Below, one piece after another: positions 28,188-37,778 of a stretch of 64,000 nt of DNA (positions are counted from its first letter, which is position 1; every line of letters begins with the position of its first letter). The notes under the pieces were generated by a model, which was not told the origin of the DNA, searched no databases, and saw only the letters and a list, made by a program, of their open reading frames with translations. The position numbers were made by a program, and so were the translations under genes. Source of the DNA: Planctomycetales bacterium (lineage in GTDB: Bacteria > Planctomycetota > Planctomycetia > Planctomycetales > Planctomycetaceae); NCBI GenBank assembly GCA_028285345.1, contig JANQPT010000036.1, forward strand, positions 1-64,000, written 5' to 3'.

Positions 28188-29150
28188 GTGAATAAACCTG
28201 CAGATTCCTCTCAGACGATCCCTGTCCATCGGATCGAGATTCCCAATCCGTTTTTCGAGGGGAATACCAACGTCTATCTGCTGGAATCCGAACCGTTGAC
28301 GTTGATTGACACGGGGATCGGCACCGATGAGGCCTTTGAGTCACTCTCGCGCGGTTTTGAACAAACCGGACATCACATCAATGATCTTGAGCGGATCATA
28401 CTGACCCACAAACACCAAGACCATTTCGGTTTGGCCCGCCGCTTGCAGGACCTGACGGATTGCGAAGTCCATATTCACTCCGATGACCAGTATGCCGTCA
28501 CGCACGTGAGCGAGCGGTTGCAGGAGTTTGAGCACGTATTGCGTGAGAGGCTCGCATTATGGGGAACTCCTGCCGGGGACATCGACCGCGTCGCCACGAT
28601 GCCACACCGCTTGGACAAACTGTGCGGATCGACCGATGCGGCGGCGATGTCGGACGGACAATCCTTCTCCTGCGGTGACGCGGAACTGCAGGTCATTCAC
28701 ACGCCGGGCCACACGGTGGGCAGCATTTGTTTGCTGTTGGAGCAGACGCTGTTTACCGGCGATCACGTGTTGCCCGGCTATACGCCGAACATCGGCGGGG
28801 CGGACATGGCCCACGACGGCCTGTTGGGCAAGTATCTCTATTCGCTGGAAAGGATCGCGGCGTACGACCGGCCGGGATTAACCGTCTTGCCGGGACACGA
28901 CGAACCGGTGGTGGATTTGACAGCCCAGATCCGTCAAACGGCGGCGCATCACGCCGATCGCGAGGCGGCGTTGCTAAGGATCTTACAGGCAGACGGTGAC
29001 ATGACGATTTATGAAATCGCGATTGCAATGTTCGGTGAGATGCACGACTACCACCTCGTGCTTGGTACCGGCGAGGTGCATGCTCACTTGGAAGTGATGA
29101 TCGACAAGGGGCAGGTGCAGATTGATTCGGGCCGGTATTGGGCAGATTGA
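28188..29150 (+). CDS. Metallo-beta-lactamase-fold hydrolase
   Basis: 320 residues from GTG 28188. THKHQDHFG gives the HxHxDH metal motif (His74, His76, Asp78, His79), with HTPGHTVGSIC, LFTGDHVLPG and VLPGHDEPV as later metal ligands, so a binuclear zinc site looks complete. The C-terminal 70 residues (about 250-320) form a winged-helix-like cap seen in LACTB2-type proteins. LACTB2-like members are nucleases and others are thioesterases; the choice is open. It is the only plus-strand gene between two larger units, 211 bases from the acyltransferase start. Confidence 0.82.
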   Translation: MNKPADSSQTIPVHRIEIPNPFFEGNTNVYLLESEPLTLIDTGIGTDEAFESLSRGFEQTGHHINDLERIILTHKHQDHFGLARRLQDLTDCEVHIHSDDQYAVTHVSERLQEFEHVLRERLALWGTPAGDIDRVATMPHRLDKLCGSTDAAAMSDGQSFSCGDAELQVIHTPGHTVGSICLLLEQTLFTGDHVLPGYTPNIGGADMAHDGLLGKYLYSLERIAAYDRPGLTVLPGHDEPVVDLTAQIRQTAAHHADREAALLRILQADGDMTIYEIAIAMFGEMHDYHLVLGTGEVHAHLEVMIDKGQVQIDSGRYWAD

Positions 29151-29194
29151 ATCAAACAGCAGGACGCAGTGCGCGGTTCAATCGAGACCCGGAG

Positions 29195-29223
29195 TGCAAC
29201 CTGTTGTTGCAAAACAGGTTGCA
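29195..29223. repeat. Perfect 11-bp stem hairpin in intergenic region
   Basis: TGCAACCTGTT (29195-29205), a 7-base loop and AACAGGTTGCA (29213-29223) form a perfect stem. It is 45 bases after the MBL-fold gene stop. It has no following T-run, so a terminator role is uncertain. Confidence 0.6.
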
Positions 29224-29354
29224 GCGACCGCTTCGAGCCGCCTCTTGAATCACCCAGGGCGCTTTGGTACGATAACTCGCAACATTCCTGTTTTCCCCCG
29301 CCTGAAATCACAAGCCCCCGAGCGGGCTTCCCACCCGTGAGACGGTCTGCCCAA

Positions 29355-31745
29355 ATGAGATCGTCACTTGTTCTGACTCTCCCTATTGTGCTTCCTATGC
29401 GCCTTCGTGATCTCAATACTGCTGTGGCCTTCTTCGCCGTGATGGTCCTTGTCTCATCGAGCCCGCTTGTCCGTGCTGACGAGCAGAAGGGGGAGTCGCT
29501 CGATTTTCAGAAGGAAGTCAATCCGTTTTTCAAGAAGTACTGCGCGGCTTGCCACAACAACGATGAAAAGATGGGCGACGTGGTCCTCGATCAGTTTCAA
29601 TCGGCTCAGGCAGTTGTGACGCAGCGCCCGATGTGGCAAAAGATCCTGGAGATTCTGCAGGCCGAAGAGATGCCACCGGAGGGGGAACCGCAACCCAGCG
29701 ACGACGAGCGAGGGAAGATTACAGCGTGGATTGAGCAGGAGTTGGCCAAATTTGACTGTACGAAGATGACCGATCCGGGCCGCGTGACGATCCGGCGGCT
29801 CAATCGCGTGGAGTATAACAACACGATTCGCGACCTGATGGGCGTCGATTTTCAGCCAGCGGCTGACTTCCCGTCGGACGACGTCGGCTACGGATTCGAC
29901 CACATCGGGGACGTGCTCTCCATGTCACCGCTATTGATGGAAAAATATCTGGCGGCCGCGGAAAAGATCGTCGAGACGGCGATCTGGGCGGAGGATCCTT
30001 ACCGCGCGCCGCGTAAGACGTTCGACGCTGCAGCACTCGAACAGACGACCGGCGGAGGATTGCACGGTCCGAAGCTGCGGGTCTTGGCATCCAACGGCGA
30101 GGTCTTCGCCGAACACGAGTTTCCAGCAGAGGGGGAGTATCTGCTGATCGGTGAAGTCTACGCGCAGCAAGCGGGCCCCGACCCGGCGCTGATGGAACTG
30201 CGGCTTGACGGGAAAACTTTGAAAACCATTCGCGTGACCGCCGGGAAAGAGTCGCCCGGTGTTTATGAAGTTCGCACAAGGATTCCGGCCGGCAAACATC
30301 GTGTTGCGCTAGCATTCGTCAATGACTACTACCAGCCGGATCACGAAGACCCGAAGCTACGCGGTGACCGCAACCTGTTCGTCACCTCGCTCTCTGTGCA
30401 AGGTCCGATTGAAACCATGCCGCAGGAGCTGCCGGAAACGCACAAACGGATCGTGTTTTGCGACCTTCGCAGTGAAGACGATCCGCTGAAATGTGCCCGG
30501 GCGATCTTGGAGAAATTCATCACCCGCGCATTTCGCCGGCCGGTCACCGAAGACGAACTCAAGTTGTACATGAAACTGGGAGGGCAGGTCATTGAAGAGG
30601 GGGGCACGCTGGAGCAGGCACTGCAAGTCGTGTTGAAGACCGTGTTGGTGTCGCCCCACTTTTTATTCCGCATTGAACTGGATGATCACTCTGACGACGC
30701 GAAGCCGATCCGCGATTTGAACGACTACGAACTGGCGAGCCGGCTGTCGTATTGGTTGTGGAGCAGCATGCCCGACGACGAACTGTTCGCCGCAGCGCAG
30801 CGGGGCGAATTGGGCAAGCCGTTGGTGCTTAAGACGCAAATCAGCCGCATGCTGGCCGATCCCAAAGCCGGCGCATTGGTCGAAAACTTCGCAGGGCAAT
30901 GGCTGCAATTGAGGAGTCTGCAAGAAGCTGCGCCCGATGCAAAGGTCTTTCCGGAGTTTGACGACGAACTGCGCGTCGCGATGCGCAAGGAGACAGAGTT
31001 ATTCTTCGCTGAGGCGATCCGGGCGGATCTGAGCATTCTCGATTTTTTGGACGCGAAGTTTACTTTCCTCAACGAACGCCTTGCGAAGCATTACGGCATC
31101 GACGGCGTGAGTGGCGATGAATTCCGGCGGGTCGAGTTGGCAGAGACTCCGCGGGCGGGGATTTTGACGCACGCCAGTATTTTGACCATTACCTCCGACC
31201 CCACACGGACATCGCCGGTGAAACGAGGTAAGTGGATTCTGGAAAACATTTTGGCCGCCGCTCCACCCCCGCCCCCACCAGATGTCGAACAACTGCCTGA
31301 GGACGAAGCGGCCGTCGCTTCCGGATCGCTGCGCAAGCGGCTGGAGATCCACCGAAACAAGCCGGTCTGCGCGTCGTGCCATGAAAAGATGGATCCGCTC
31401 GGGTTCGGGTTTGAGAACTTTGACGCCATCGGCCGCTGGCGAACCAAGGACGCCGGTTTTGATATCGACGCCTCAGGCACGCTCCCCGACGGCAGCGAAT
31501 TCGGCGGCCCGCTCGAATTACTGTCGGTTCTTAAGGCGCAGAAGGAAGCGTTTTGCCGATGTCTCACAGAGAAGATGTTGACCTATGCCTTAGGGCGAGG
31601 TCTTGAGTACTATGACGAATGCGCGGTAGACTCGATTTCCGCTCGGATGGCCGAAAACGGCTATCGGTTCTCGACGTTGTTCCTGGAAATCGCCAACAGT
31701 GATCCATTTCGCAAGCGACGCAATTCCGGAGGAAAGCAGCAATGA
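29355..31745 (+). CDS. DUF1592/DUF1588/DUF1585 cytochrome-like protein (PSD family), secreted
   Basis: 796 residues from ATG 29355; ATG 29397 (MRLRDLNTAV) is an equally good start that gives a cleaner signal peptide, and the frame from 29169 is not credible. A haem-binding motif KKYCAACHNND (Cys63, Cys66, His67) follows the leader. Then come the DUF1587 segment (RRLNRVEYNNTIRDLMGVDFQPA), a sugar/ligand-binding beta domain (about 230-340), DUF1592 (about 380-510), DUF1588 (LTITSDPTRTSPVKRGKWIL and CASCHEKMDPLGFGFENFD, a second CxxCH) and DUF1585 at the end. Members are presumed periplasmic oxidases of carbohydrate breakdown; this is not proven. Its stop overlaps the start of the DUF1552 gene by four bases, so the two are translationally coupled. 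Confidence 0.9.
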   Translation: MRSSLVLTLPIVLPMRLRDLNTAVAFFAVMVLVSSSPLVRADEQKGESLDFQKEVNPFFKKYCAACHNNDEKMGDVVLDQFQSAQAVVTQRPMWQKILEILQAEEMPPEGEPQPSDDERGKITAWIEQELAKFDCTKMTDPGRVTIRRLNRVEYNNTIRDLMGVDFQPAADFPSDDVGYGFDHIGDVLSMSPLLMEKYLAAAEKIVETAIWAEDPYRAPRKTFDAAALEQTTGGGLHGPKLRVLASNGEVFAEHEFPAEGEYLLIGEVYAQQAGPDPALMELRLDGKTLKTIRVTAGKESPGVYEVRTRIPAGKHRVALAFVNDYYQPDHEDPKLRGDRNLFVTSLSVQGPIETMPQELPETHKRIVFCDLRSEDDPLKCARAILEKFITRAFRRPVTEDELKLYMKLGGQVIEEGGTLEQALQVVLKTVLVSPHFLFRIELDDHSDDAKPIRDLNDYELASRLSYWLWSSMPDDELFAAAQRGELGKPLVLKTQISRMLADPKAGALVENFAGQWLQLRSLQEAAPDAKVFPEFDDELRVAMRKETELFFAEAIRADLSILDFLDAKFTFLNERLAKHYGIDGVSGDEFRRVELAETPRAGILTHASILTITSDPTRTSPVKRGKWILENILAAAPPPPPPDVEQLPEDEAAVASGSLRKRLEIHRNKPVCASCHEKMDPLGFGFENFDAIGRWRTKDAGFDIDASGTLPDGSEFGGPLELLSVLKAQKEAFCRCLTEKMLTYALGRGLEYYDECAVDSISARMAENGYRFSTLFLEIANSDPFRKRRNSGGKQQ

Positions 31746-33094
31746 GTAAGAATTGGCAAATCCCGCGGCGAACGTTTTTGCGAGGGATGGGAACGGCGAT
31801 CGCCCTGCCGATGCTCGATGCGATGCTGCCGTCGGCTGCTCCAGCTGCAGAAGCGGCTGCCAAAACCGCGCCGGTGCGGACCGCCTTTTTTTACATCCCT
31901 AACGGCGTCAACATGGATCACTGGAAGCCAAAGGCTGACGGCGCCGATTTTGAGTTGCCCGAAATCTTGGCGCCTCTTGCGGAACTGCGGGGCGACCTGA
32001 ATATTCTCACCGGGCTGGCCCACGACAAAGCCAAAGCCAACGGAGACGGCGCCGGCGACCACGCCCGTTCGGCCGCGGCGTTTTTGACCGGCTGCCAGCC
32101 GCGCAAGACCGACGGTGCCGACATCAAAGCGGGTGTGTCGGTCGACCAGTTTGCCGCTCAGCAAGTCGGGCACCATACCAAATTTGCTTCATTGGAACTG
32201 GGACTGGAACGGGGACGCCAAGCCGGAAACTGCGATTCCGGTTATAGCTGCGCGTACTCGTCAAATATTGCCTGGAGAAGCGAGACGACTCCGGTCGCCA
32301 AAGAGATTGATCCGCGATTGGTGTTCGAGCGTTTATTCTCGGTGGGATCTTCGCAGGAAGTGGCCGGCAGCGTCGCCCGCCGCAACAGGTTCCGCAAAAG
32401 CATCCTCGATTTTGTCAGCGATGACGCAAAAAATCTCAGAAAAAAGCTGGGAGCCAAAGATCGCAACAAACTCAACGAATACCTAACCGGCGTCCGCGAA
32501 ATCGAACAGCGGATCGCCAAAAGCGAGCGCCGGGAAACGATCACCGTCGCCGGTGTGACCGCTCCGGCGGGGATCCCGAAGGATCTGGGTGAACATTACC
32601 GGCTGATGTGTGACATGTTGGTGTTGGCGTTTCAGGGAGATTTGACGAGGATTTCGACGTTCATGGTGGGCAACGCCGGCAGCAATCGCAGCTTTCCCTT
32701 CATCGACGTCCCCGAAGGGCACCACAGTCTGTCGCATCACCAAAACAAAGCGGAAACACTTGAGAAAATCAAGAAGATTAATCTGTTTCACATGCAGCAG
32801 TTCGCTTATTTCCTCAAGCGTCTGAAGGATGTCAAAGAGGGAGAGGGGACATTGCTGGACAACTGTGCGATCGTCTATGGCTCGGCCATCGGCGACGGCA
32901 ACCGTCACAACCACAATGATCTGCCGGTCGTCTTGGCAGGCAAAGCGGGCGACACAATTCAGACCGGCCGCCATATCGTGTACGAACCAGATACGCCGAT
33001 GAACAATTTGTTCTTGTCGTTGCTGGACAGGCAAGGGGTGGAGGTCGAATCGTTGGGCGACAGCTCGGGGCGGTTGAAAGGACTCGACGGGTAG
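31742..33094 (+). CDS. DUF1552 domain-containing protein, Tat-exported
   Basis: 450 residues. It starts with a twin-arginine-type leader (IPRRTFLRGMGTAIALPML, Arg9-Arg10) and shows DUF1552 segments such as RTAFFYIPNGVNMDHW, GDHARSAAAFLTGCQPRKT, FASLELGLERGRQAGNCDSG and FPFIDVPEGHHSLSHH. The start ATG overlaps the TGA of the DUF1592 gene, the standard planctomycete pair. The two are thought to work together outside the cytoplasm, though the reaction is not known. After its stop comes an intergenic palindromic element. Confidence 0.92.
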   Translation: MSKNWQIPRRTFLRGMGTAIALPMLDAMLPSAAPAAEAAAKTAPVRTAFFYIPNGVNMDHWKPKADGADFELPEILAPLAELRGDLNILTGLAHDKAKANGDGAGDHARSAAAFLTGCQPRKTDGADIKAGVSVDQFAAQQVGHHTKFASLELGLERGRQAGNCDSGYSCAYSSNIAWRSETTPVAKEIDPRLVFERLFSVGSSQEVAGSVARRNRFRKSILDFVSDDAKNLRKKLGAKDRNKLNEYLTGVREIEQRIAKSERRETITVAGVTAPAGIPKDLGEHYRLMCDMLVLAFQGDLTRISTFMVGNAGSNRSFPFIDVPEGHHSLSHHQNKAETLEKIKKINLFHMQQFAYFLKRLKDVKEGEGTLLDNCAIVYGSAIGDGNRHNHNDLPVVLAGKAGDTIQTGRHIVYEPDTPMNNLFLSLLDRQGVEVESLGDSSGRLKGLDG

Positions 33095-33117
33095 ACGGGT
33101 AGTTCAAATAGCAATTT

Positions 33118-33235
33118 GTTGCGCCCTTTCAGGGCTTCTTTAATAATCATCTAATGCGTCCCAGGGCGACGCTTCGTGGCTCTGCCACTCCGCTCTGCCC
33201 TGGGCTGACATGTCTTTGCCCCTTTGGGGCGGACA
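33118..33235. repeat. Planctomycete-type dispersed intergenic repeat
   Basis: GCGCCCTTTCAGGGCTTC is followed by CCCAGGGC (33160-33167) pairing with GCCCTGGG (33197-33204), with an inner hairpin GTGGC-TCT-GCCAC, then TTTGCCCCTTTGGGGCGGA. These CCCAGGGCGACGCTTCG...GCCCTGGGCT modules are known as repeated elements in planctomycete genomes. Copy number cannot be counted in this window. Confidence 0.65.
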
Positions 33236-33339
33236 GCCTTCGCGTTGGCATCCTGGGAGTGTTCATCTGGGGTGGCTGCTACGCCCCGACTTCCCGGTAC
33301 CAACAAAATCTATTGGTTCATTTCAAAGTTCTACTTCCC

Positions 33340-33978
33340 ATGCCGGCCGATGAAGCGGATCGATTGCTTGTGGAACGCATCCGCCAAGGTGACTCCCAGG
33401 CGTGGGAGGAGTTCATCGCCCGGTATGAAGGGCGTTTGCTGGCATTCGTAATGAGCCGGCTCGGCAAGCGGGCCGCCAGCGAAGATGTGGTGCAGGAAGC
33501 ACTGATGGGATTCGTCGTTAGCCTGCCGAATTATGACGAGAACACGCCGCTGGAGAGCTATCTGTTTGCGATTGCGGCGCACAAGTTGACCGATGCTTTG
33601 CGCCGAGAGGGCCGGCGGCCGACGATTCCGCTGCTGGCCCCGACGGAGTCGAAAGCCACGGCGGCAGAGCCGCAGGCCAACGTGCGGATGGCCTCGAGTA
33701 TCGCCCGCAGCGGCGAGCGGCGGAATCTCGAAGAGAAGTTTCTCAGCGACGTGCTGTCGGACTTGATCGCCGGTTGGAAGCAGCGCGGGGAGTTCGAGCG
33801 GCTAATGTGCATGGAATTGCTGTTCGTGCTCGGTTTGCCGAACAAGGAAGTGGCCCGCCGCCTGAAGATTTCCGAACAGGCAGTCGCCAATCACAAGCAC
33901 TTTGTCGTGAGCAAACTCAAAGCCGCTGCGGAGCAGTCATTGCTGCGTGACCTGGACCTCGGTGCATTCGGGCTGTGA
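33340..33978 (+). CDS. ECF-type RNA polymerase sigma factor (planctomycete type)
   Basis: 212 residues from ATG 33340 (MPADEADRLLVERIRQG); the frame from 33154 runs through the repeat element and is not used. Region 2 reads WEEFIARYEGRLLAFVMSRLGKRAASEDVVQEALMGFVVSLPNYD, and region 4 is LCMELLFVLGLPNKEVARRLKISEQAVANHKHFVVSKLK with the helix-turn-helix EVARRLKISEQAVANHK. The linker between regions 2 and 4 is long. The convergent gene that ends one base away encodes a secreted protein; no anti-sigma gene is adjacent. Confidence 0.87.
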   Translation: MPADEADRLLVERIRQGDSQAWEEFIARYEGRLLAFVMSRLGKRAASEDVVQEALMGFVVSLPNYDENTPLESYLFAIAAHKLTDALRREGRRPTIPLLAPTESKATAAEPQANVRMASSIARSGERRNLEEKFLSDVLSDLIAGWKQRGEFERLMCMELLFVLGLPNKEVARRLKISEQAVANHKHFVVSKLKAAAEQSLLRDLDLGAFGL

Positions 33979-33979
33979 G

Positions 33980-35098
33980 TCATTTGCCGCCACGGGCGTT
34001 AAACTCACTGGGATCGAACGCGTCGCTATCGTCGACAATTCGGCGGGGTGCCTTGTCCGCTGTCGAACGTGGTTTAAATGAGAGTTTCTGTTTTTTGGGC
34101 TTCGACGATTTCCGCGCGAGCGTCTTCTGCAAATTGTCTTCGACTTCTTGCTTTTGCATGTTTCGATTTGTCCGCTCGTTTGCGATCGCCGCGATCCATT
34201 GACGCAGCGCGCCGGCCTGTTCCCGCCCGCTGCGGCCGCCGAAGACGATTTTCTTTCCGCCGTGGTGCCCCTCGGGGACAGTCAGCAGCGGACTGCTGAG
34301 TGGTTTGTCGAAGTCGACGTGCCGCAGCGCGGCAGCCAAATTGCGCTGCGAAAGCCGTCTCGACGACCTCCGGCCCGGTTTCACACGCACTAACTGAAAA
34401 TCGTTCTTTGCAGCGGAGCCGTGGCATCGGGCGTTTCCGCACGTGTTCAACAAGATGGGCTGGATGCGGCGGGTGAAATTCTCCGCATCCTCTTGCGACA
34501 AGCCGCCCAACGCTTCAACGTCCTGAGTCGCAAAAATCGAATCGGTACCTCGTCCTTGGGCTGTGGTCGATTTGTCTCCAAAGAGGTCGTCCAATCGCCT
34601 GAGCATCCGTCGCGATTGAATCCGTCCCGGTTCCAGTTTCAGCGCAGCCCGCAGTTCCTGGCGTGCTTCGTCTAACAAGTTGTAACTCATGCACCAGCGG
34701 GCCAAGACGACGTGGTCCGATGCTTGGGGGGTTTCGAAGTCGTCGCGCTGTTTTTGGTAGGCGTCTTCCAAGTTGTGGCAGACATGTCGCACCATCTCGT
34801 CAGGTACGAACATCTCGCCCTTGGAGCGCCGAATGCGGAATTCCCCGCTGCCGCGCGAGATTTGCCCTTTGATGACGCGCCCGCTGTGCAGCAACAGCAG
34901 TCCCGATTTCGAAACGTTCGTAAGTTCTGTAGCGGTCTCGCCTGGCTCCGGCTTTGGTTCAGCGGTTACGGCCGTTTCGAGTCCCCATGCAAACAGCGCC
35001 AACGCAGCAGCCGGCATCAACCAGCAGCGGCGGTGACGTCGACGTCTATCGAATTCAGTCACGGCGGCGGTTTCCTTTGTTGAACTGCGGTCACTCAC
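33980..35098 (-). CDS. Secreted conserved hypothetical with CxxxCH motif
   Basis: 372 residues from GTG 35098. A hydrophobic leader (CWLMPAAALALFAWGLETAVTA) begins unusually far in, at about residue 25, so an internal start such as the Met in WLMPAAALA is possible. Next come a small beta domain (LLLLHSGRVIKGQISRGSG), a TPR-like helical stretch (LARWCMSYNLLDEARQELR) and PILLNTCGNARCHGSAAKNDF, a CxxxCH motif like those in planctomycete haem or metal proteins. The C-terminal 70 residues are rich in Lys/Arg. The stop is one base from the sigma factor gene stop, which points tail to tail. Confidence 0.68.
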   Translation of the reverse strand: MSDRSSTKETAAVTEFDRRRRHRRCWLMPAAALALFAWGLETAVTAEPKPEPGETATELTNVSKSGLLLLHSGRVIKGQISRGSGEFRIRRSKGEMFVPDEMVRHVCHNLEDAYQKQRDDFETPQASDHVVLARWCMSYNLLDEARQELRAALKLEPGRIQSRRMLRRLDDLFGDKSTTAQGRGTDSIFATQDVEALGGLSQEDAENFTRRIQPILLNTCGNARCHGSAAKNDFQLVRVKPGRRSSRRLSQRNLAAALRHVDFDKPLSSPLLTVPEGHHGGKKIVFGGRSGREQAGALRQWIAAIANERTNRNMQKQEVEDNLQKTLARKSSKPKKQKLSFKPRSTADKAPRRIVDDSDAFDPSEFNARGGK

Positions 35099-35316
35099 GC
35101 CACTTGAGGATGTCGCGAGTCATGCACCGGGACAAAGCGCAAGGATTTGAGATGGGAGGAGAGACTTGCCCGGCGCGGCGAACAAATGGCCGCAAACGAC
35201 TTCAATCGTTGCTTGATTGACGACGTGCGCCGGGATTGTTTGCAATTGGCGTTGAGAGGGCGGGGAGCATATCGCTAGCGACCAGGACGGTCAACATGAA
35301 TCGATCGTGGCAAATC

Positions 35317-36240
35317 TCAATGGATGCGGTCGGTTGTGACCGACTCGGCACGTCTCAAAACCAAATCCGGGTCGAGACGGGCCGGCAGAAGTTGCAGCGC
35401 GTTTTCGACGCCTGCGGCGATGCCGATGCGAACAGCGCGGAGCATGTCGTCGTCCGACGCGAGCGCCCAAGCGATTCCCGCGGCGAGCGAGTCGCCTGAT
35501 CCGATCGGATTGACGGGAGTGATCCGCGGCGGCAGAAATCGATAACAGTCCTGCCGAGAAGAGAGCCAAACGGCGGCGGCGCCTTGCGTGACGAGTACCC
35601 ACTGCGCGCCGTGCCGGTTGAGTTCGCGCATCGCGGTCACCAATTCCTCGTCGGTGGAGATTTCGCGTCCGATGGTCCGGGCGAGCTCCTGCCGATTCGG
35701 TTTGACCAGGAGCGGCTTCGCTTCGAGTGCGGCGCGTAATTCCGCCCCCCGTCCGTCAATGATCACTTGGCAATCGAGATTTGCCATCAAACTCTTGTAG
35801 TACGACTCGGGACTACCGGCCGGGAGCGAGCCGGCCAGTACAACAGTTTGCGCGTTTTTGGCGACGGCCGCAAATTGATGGGCAAACTCATTCAATTCCT
35901 GTTCAGTCGCCGGCGCGGAGTTTTCGACCAACTCCGTTGCAATCCCGGTTTCCGTTTCCAATATGGTCGTGCAGACGCGCGTCGGAGCGGCACTCCGTAC
36001 CCATTGGGCCGTTAGGGTTCGCTGAGCAAATTCGTCGGCGATCGATGTGCCGGAAACACCGCCGACCAGCGCGATCGTCGTTGATTCGGCGCCGAGGCAA
36101 CCCAGTGCGAGGCCGACGTTGATGACCTTTCCTGATGCGCACCACTGCACCTGCCGGGCACGGTTTACCTCTCCCGGATGAAGCTGTTCCAGCAAGACGA
36201 TCTGCTGCCACGCAGGGCTCAGACCGGCGGCCACAATCAC
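35317..36240 (-). CDS. PfkB-family sugar kinase (1-phosphofructokinase/tagatose-6-phosphate kinase type)
   Basis: 307 residues from GTG 36240. ASGKVINVGLALGCLG matches the sugar-binding GKG-x-N-VA region of the LacC/FruK subgroup, VLAGSLPAG the mid-domain motif, and NPIGSGDSLAAG holds the catalytic Asp250 with the GxGD anion hole. It would phosphorylate a phosphosugar such as fructose-1-phosphate or tagatose-6-phosphate with ATP. No fructose PTS gene is present, so the substrate remains open. Confidence 0.83.
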   Translation of the reverse strand: MIVAAGLSPAWQQIVLLEQLHPGEVNRARQVQWCASGKVINVGLALGCLGAESTTIALVGGVSGTSIADEFAQRTLTAQWVRSAAPTRVCTTILETETGIATELVENSAPATEQELNEFAHQFAAVAKNAQTVVLAGSLPAGSPESYYKSLMANLDCQVIIDGRGAELRAALEAKPLLVKPNRQELARTIGREISTDEELVTAMRELNRHGAQWVLVTQGAAAVWLSSRQDCYRFLPPRITPVNPIGSGDSLAAGIAWALASDDDMLRAVRIGIAAGVENALQLLPARLDPDLVLRRAESVTTDRIH

Positions 36241-36315
36241 GGATGAATCTCCAATGGTCCAGTTTGTTGTATCAAGGCACGACTCGGATACACTAGGAAT
36301 TGTCGAAACGATGCT

Positions 36316-36402
<87 letters not shown>

Positions 36403-36523
36403 TTCGCAGTTTTCCGACAAAGCCTAACAATAAGTTGCCATCCTACCCGTTGGTCTGTCTTGACACCATGACGTTCGTCGGAGTTCTCCGAATTCCAGAT
36501 CACGTCGATGCATTTTCCTTAAG

Positions 36524-37438
36524 ATGACGAGGTGCTGCGTGCAGAGTCGCCGACAATTCTTGACGCGTTCTTCGGCTATGCTTGCCGCGGCCGGCCTCAT
36601 TTCTGTCGAGGCTGCTGCGGGGGACGAGACGGCACGGACCACCCGTTCGGGACGAACGCTTGTGGACGGCCATTTCACTTTGCACACGCGGCGCCGCAAG
36701 GAAACGGAACCGGGCAGCGGCCGTTTCCGGCTCGTTGAGCAAGAGGAGAAATGGAAGGCTTGCGAGACAGTCATCATCGTGTGCGACATGTGGGCGGAAC
36801 ATACGTGCCGCATGGCAGAGCACCGCGTGGCGGAGATGGCGCCGCGGATGAACGAAGTGCTCACAGCCGCCAGAAGCCAGGGGGCGATGATCATTCATGC
36901 CCCCAGTAGCGGAATGAAACACTACGAGGAGACGCCGCACCGCCGCCGTATGAAAGAGGCGAAGCCGGCACGTTCTGCCGTGCCGATTCGGGGCTGGTGT
37001 TACGCCGACCCGGACCATGAGGCGCCCTACCCGATTCCGTATTCCACAAATGTGGCCGACGTCTGCGACGATCCCGTGTTCGTTTACGACAAGAATACGA
37101 GCCGCAAACAGCACCCGGCCATTAGAATTGTCGGCTTTGACGGAATCAGCGACAACGGGCAAGAAGTCTATAATTTCATGGAACAAGAAGGTCTTAAGAA
37201 CGTCGTCTTGATGGGCGTACACACACATTTCTGTGTGATGGGCCGATCGTTTGGAATTCGGCAAATGGTCTACTTGGGCCGCAACGTGGTGCTGGCTCGT
37301 GACATGACGGACGCGCTGTACGATCCGCGCACGCCTCCCTATGTCAGTCACACGCGCGGCACCGAATTGGCGGTCGAACACATTGAGCGCTATTGGTGCC
37401 CGTCGATTGAATCGGCCGACCTCAAGCGAACGAACTAA
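36524..37438 (+). CDS. Isochorismatase-like cysteine hydrolase, Tat-exported
   Basis: 304 residues. The leader (SRRQFLTRSSAMLAAAGLISVEA) carries Arg9-Arg10 and suggests Tat export. The cysteine hydrolase fold has its catalytic Asp88 (VIIVCDMW), Cys237 (GVHTHFCVMG) with the expected cis-peptide neighbour, and probably Lys190 (VFVYDKN). Nicotinamidases and isochorismatases share this triad, but the long insertion at about 140-180 and the export leader make an extracellular amide hydrolase more likely. It is monocistronic. Confidence 0.82.
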   Translation: MTRCCVQSRRQFLTRSSAMLAAAGLISVEAAAGDETARTTRSGRTLVDGHFTLHTRRRKETEPGSGRFRLVEQEEKWKACETVIIVCDMWAEHTCRMAEHRVAEMAPRMNEVLTAARSQGAMIIHAPSSGMKHYEETPHRRRMKEAKPARSAVPIRGWCYADPDHEAPYPIPYSTNVADVCDDPVFVYDKNTSRKQHPAIRIVGFDGISDNGQEVYNFMEQEGLKNVVLMGVHTHFCVMGRSFGIRQMVYLGRNVVLARDMTDALYDPRTPPYVSHTRGTELAVEHIERYWCPSIESADLKRTN

Positions 37439-37600
37439 CCCCAAACGGTTGGCCGCTTGCTGACTCAAACGATTTGAACGATCCGATTGGCGGCCAGTAG
37501 GAAGTTGATTCTGCATTGGTCCGTCCAGTCTCCCTCTGAAAAAATGCTGATATTTCCCTGTTTTCTGCGGCAAAAACGAAAAAAAGGGGGCTTGTGAACA

Positions 37601-37653
37601 TTGACAATCCGCTGATTCGAGACTTAACTACTAAACCAACGACGCTTGATAAT
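37601..37653 (+). promoter_or_regulatory. Candidate promoters upstream of the HU-like gene
   Basis: TTGACA at 37601-37606 is followed after 17 bases by TTAACT (37624-37629), and that TTAACT can itself act as a -35 for GATAAT at 37648-37653 after 18 bases. Both lie in the roughly 340-base gap ahead of the HU-like gene, which otherwise holds only an A-rich tract (37572-37585). AGGAG at 37768-37772, seven bases before the ATG, is a clear ribosome-binding site. Confidence 0.4.
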
Positions 37654-37778
37654 GTGGGCGTACGATCGATTCTCGGCCCTGGAATGACAAGGGAGGATCA
37701 TTCCCGCAACATCAAGACCGGATAACGACAATACCAGTGTTGCGATGTCCGCTTGACCCCGATGGAATAGGAGCAAAC

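Noticed and set aside
33154..33339. In-frame N-terminal extension of the second ECF sigma factor
   Set aside because: Runs through the dispersed intergenic repeat and has no family resemblance; ATG 33340 gives a normal sigma-factor N-terminus.
36500..37573. 357-residue open frame opposite the isochorismatase-like gene
   Set aside because: Antisense to a gene with a complete catalytic triad; no domain seen.
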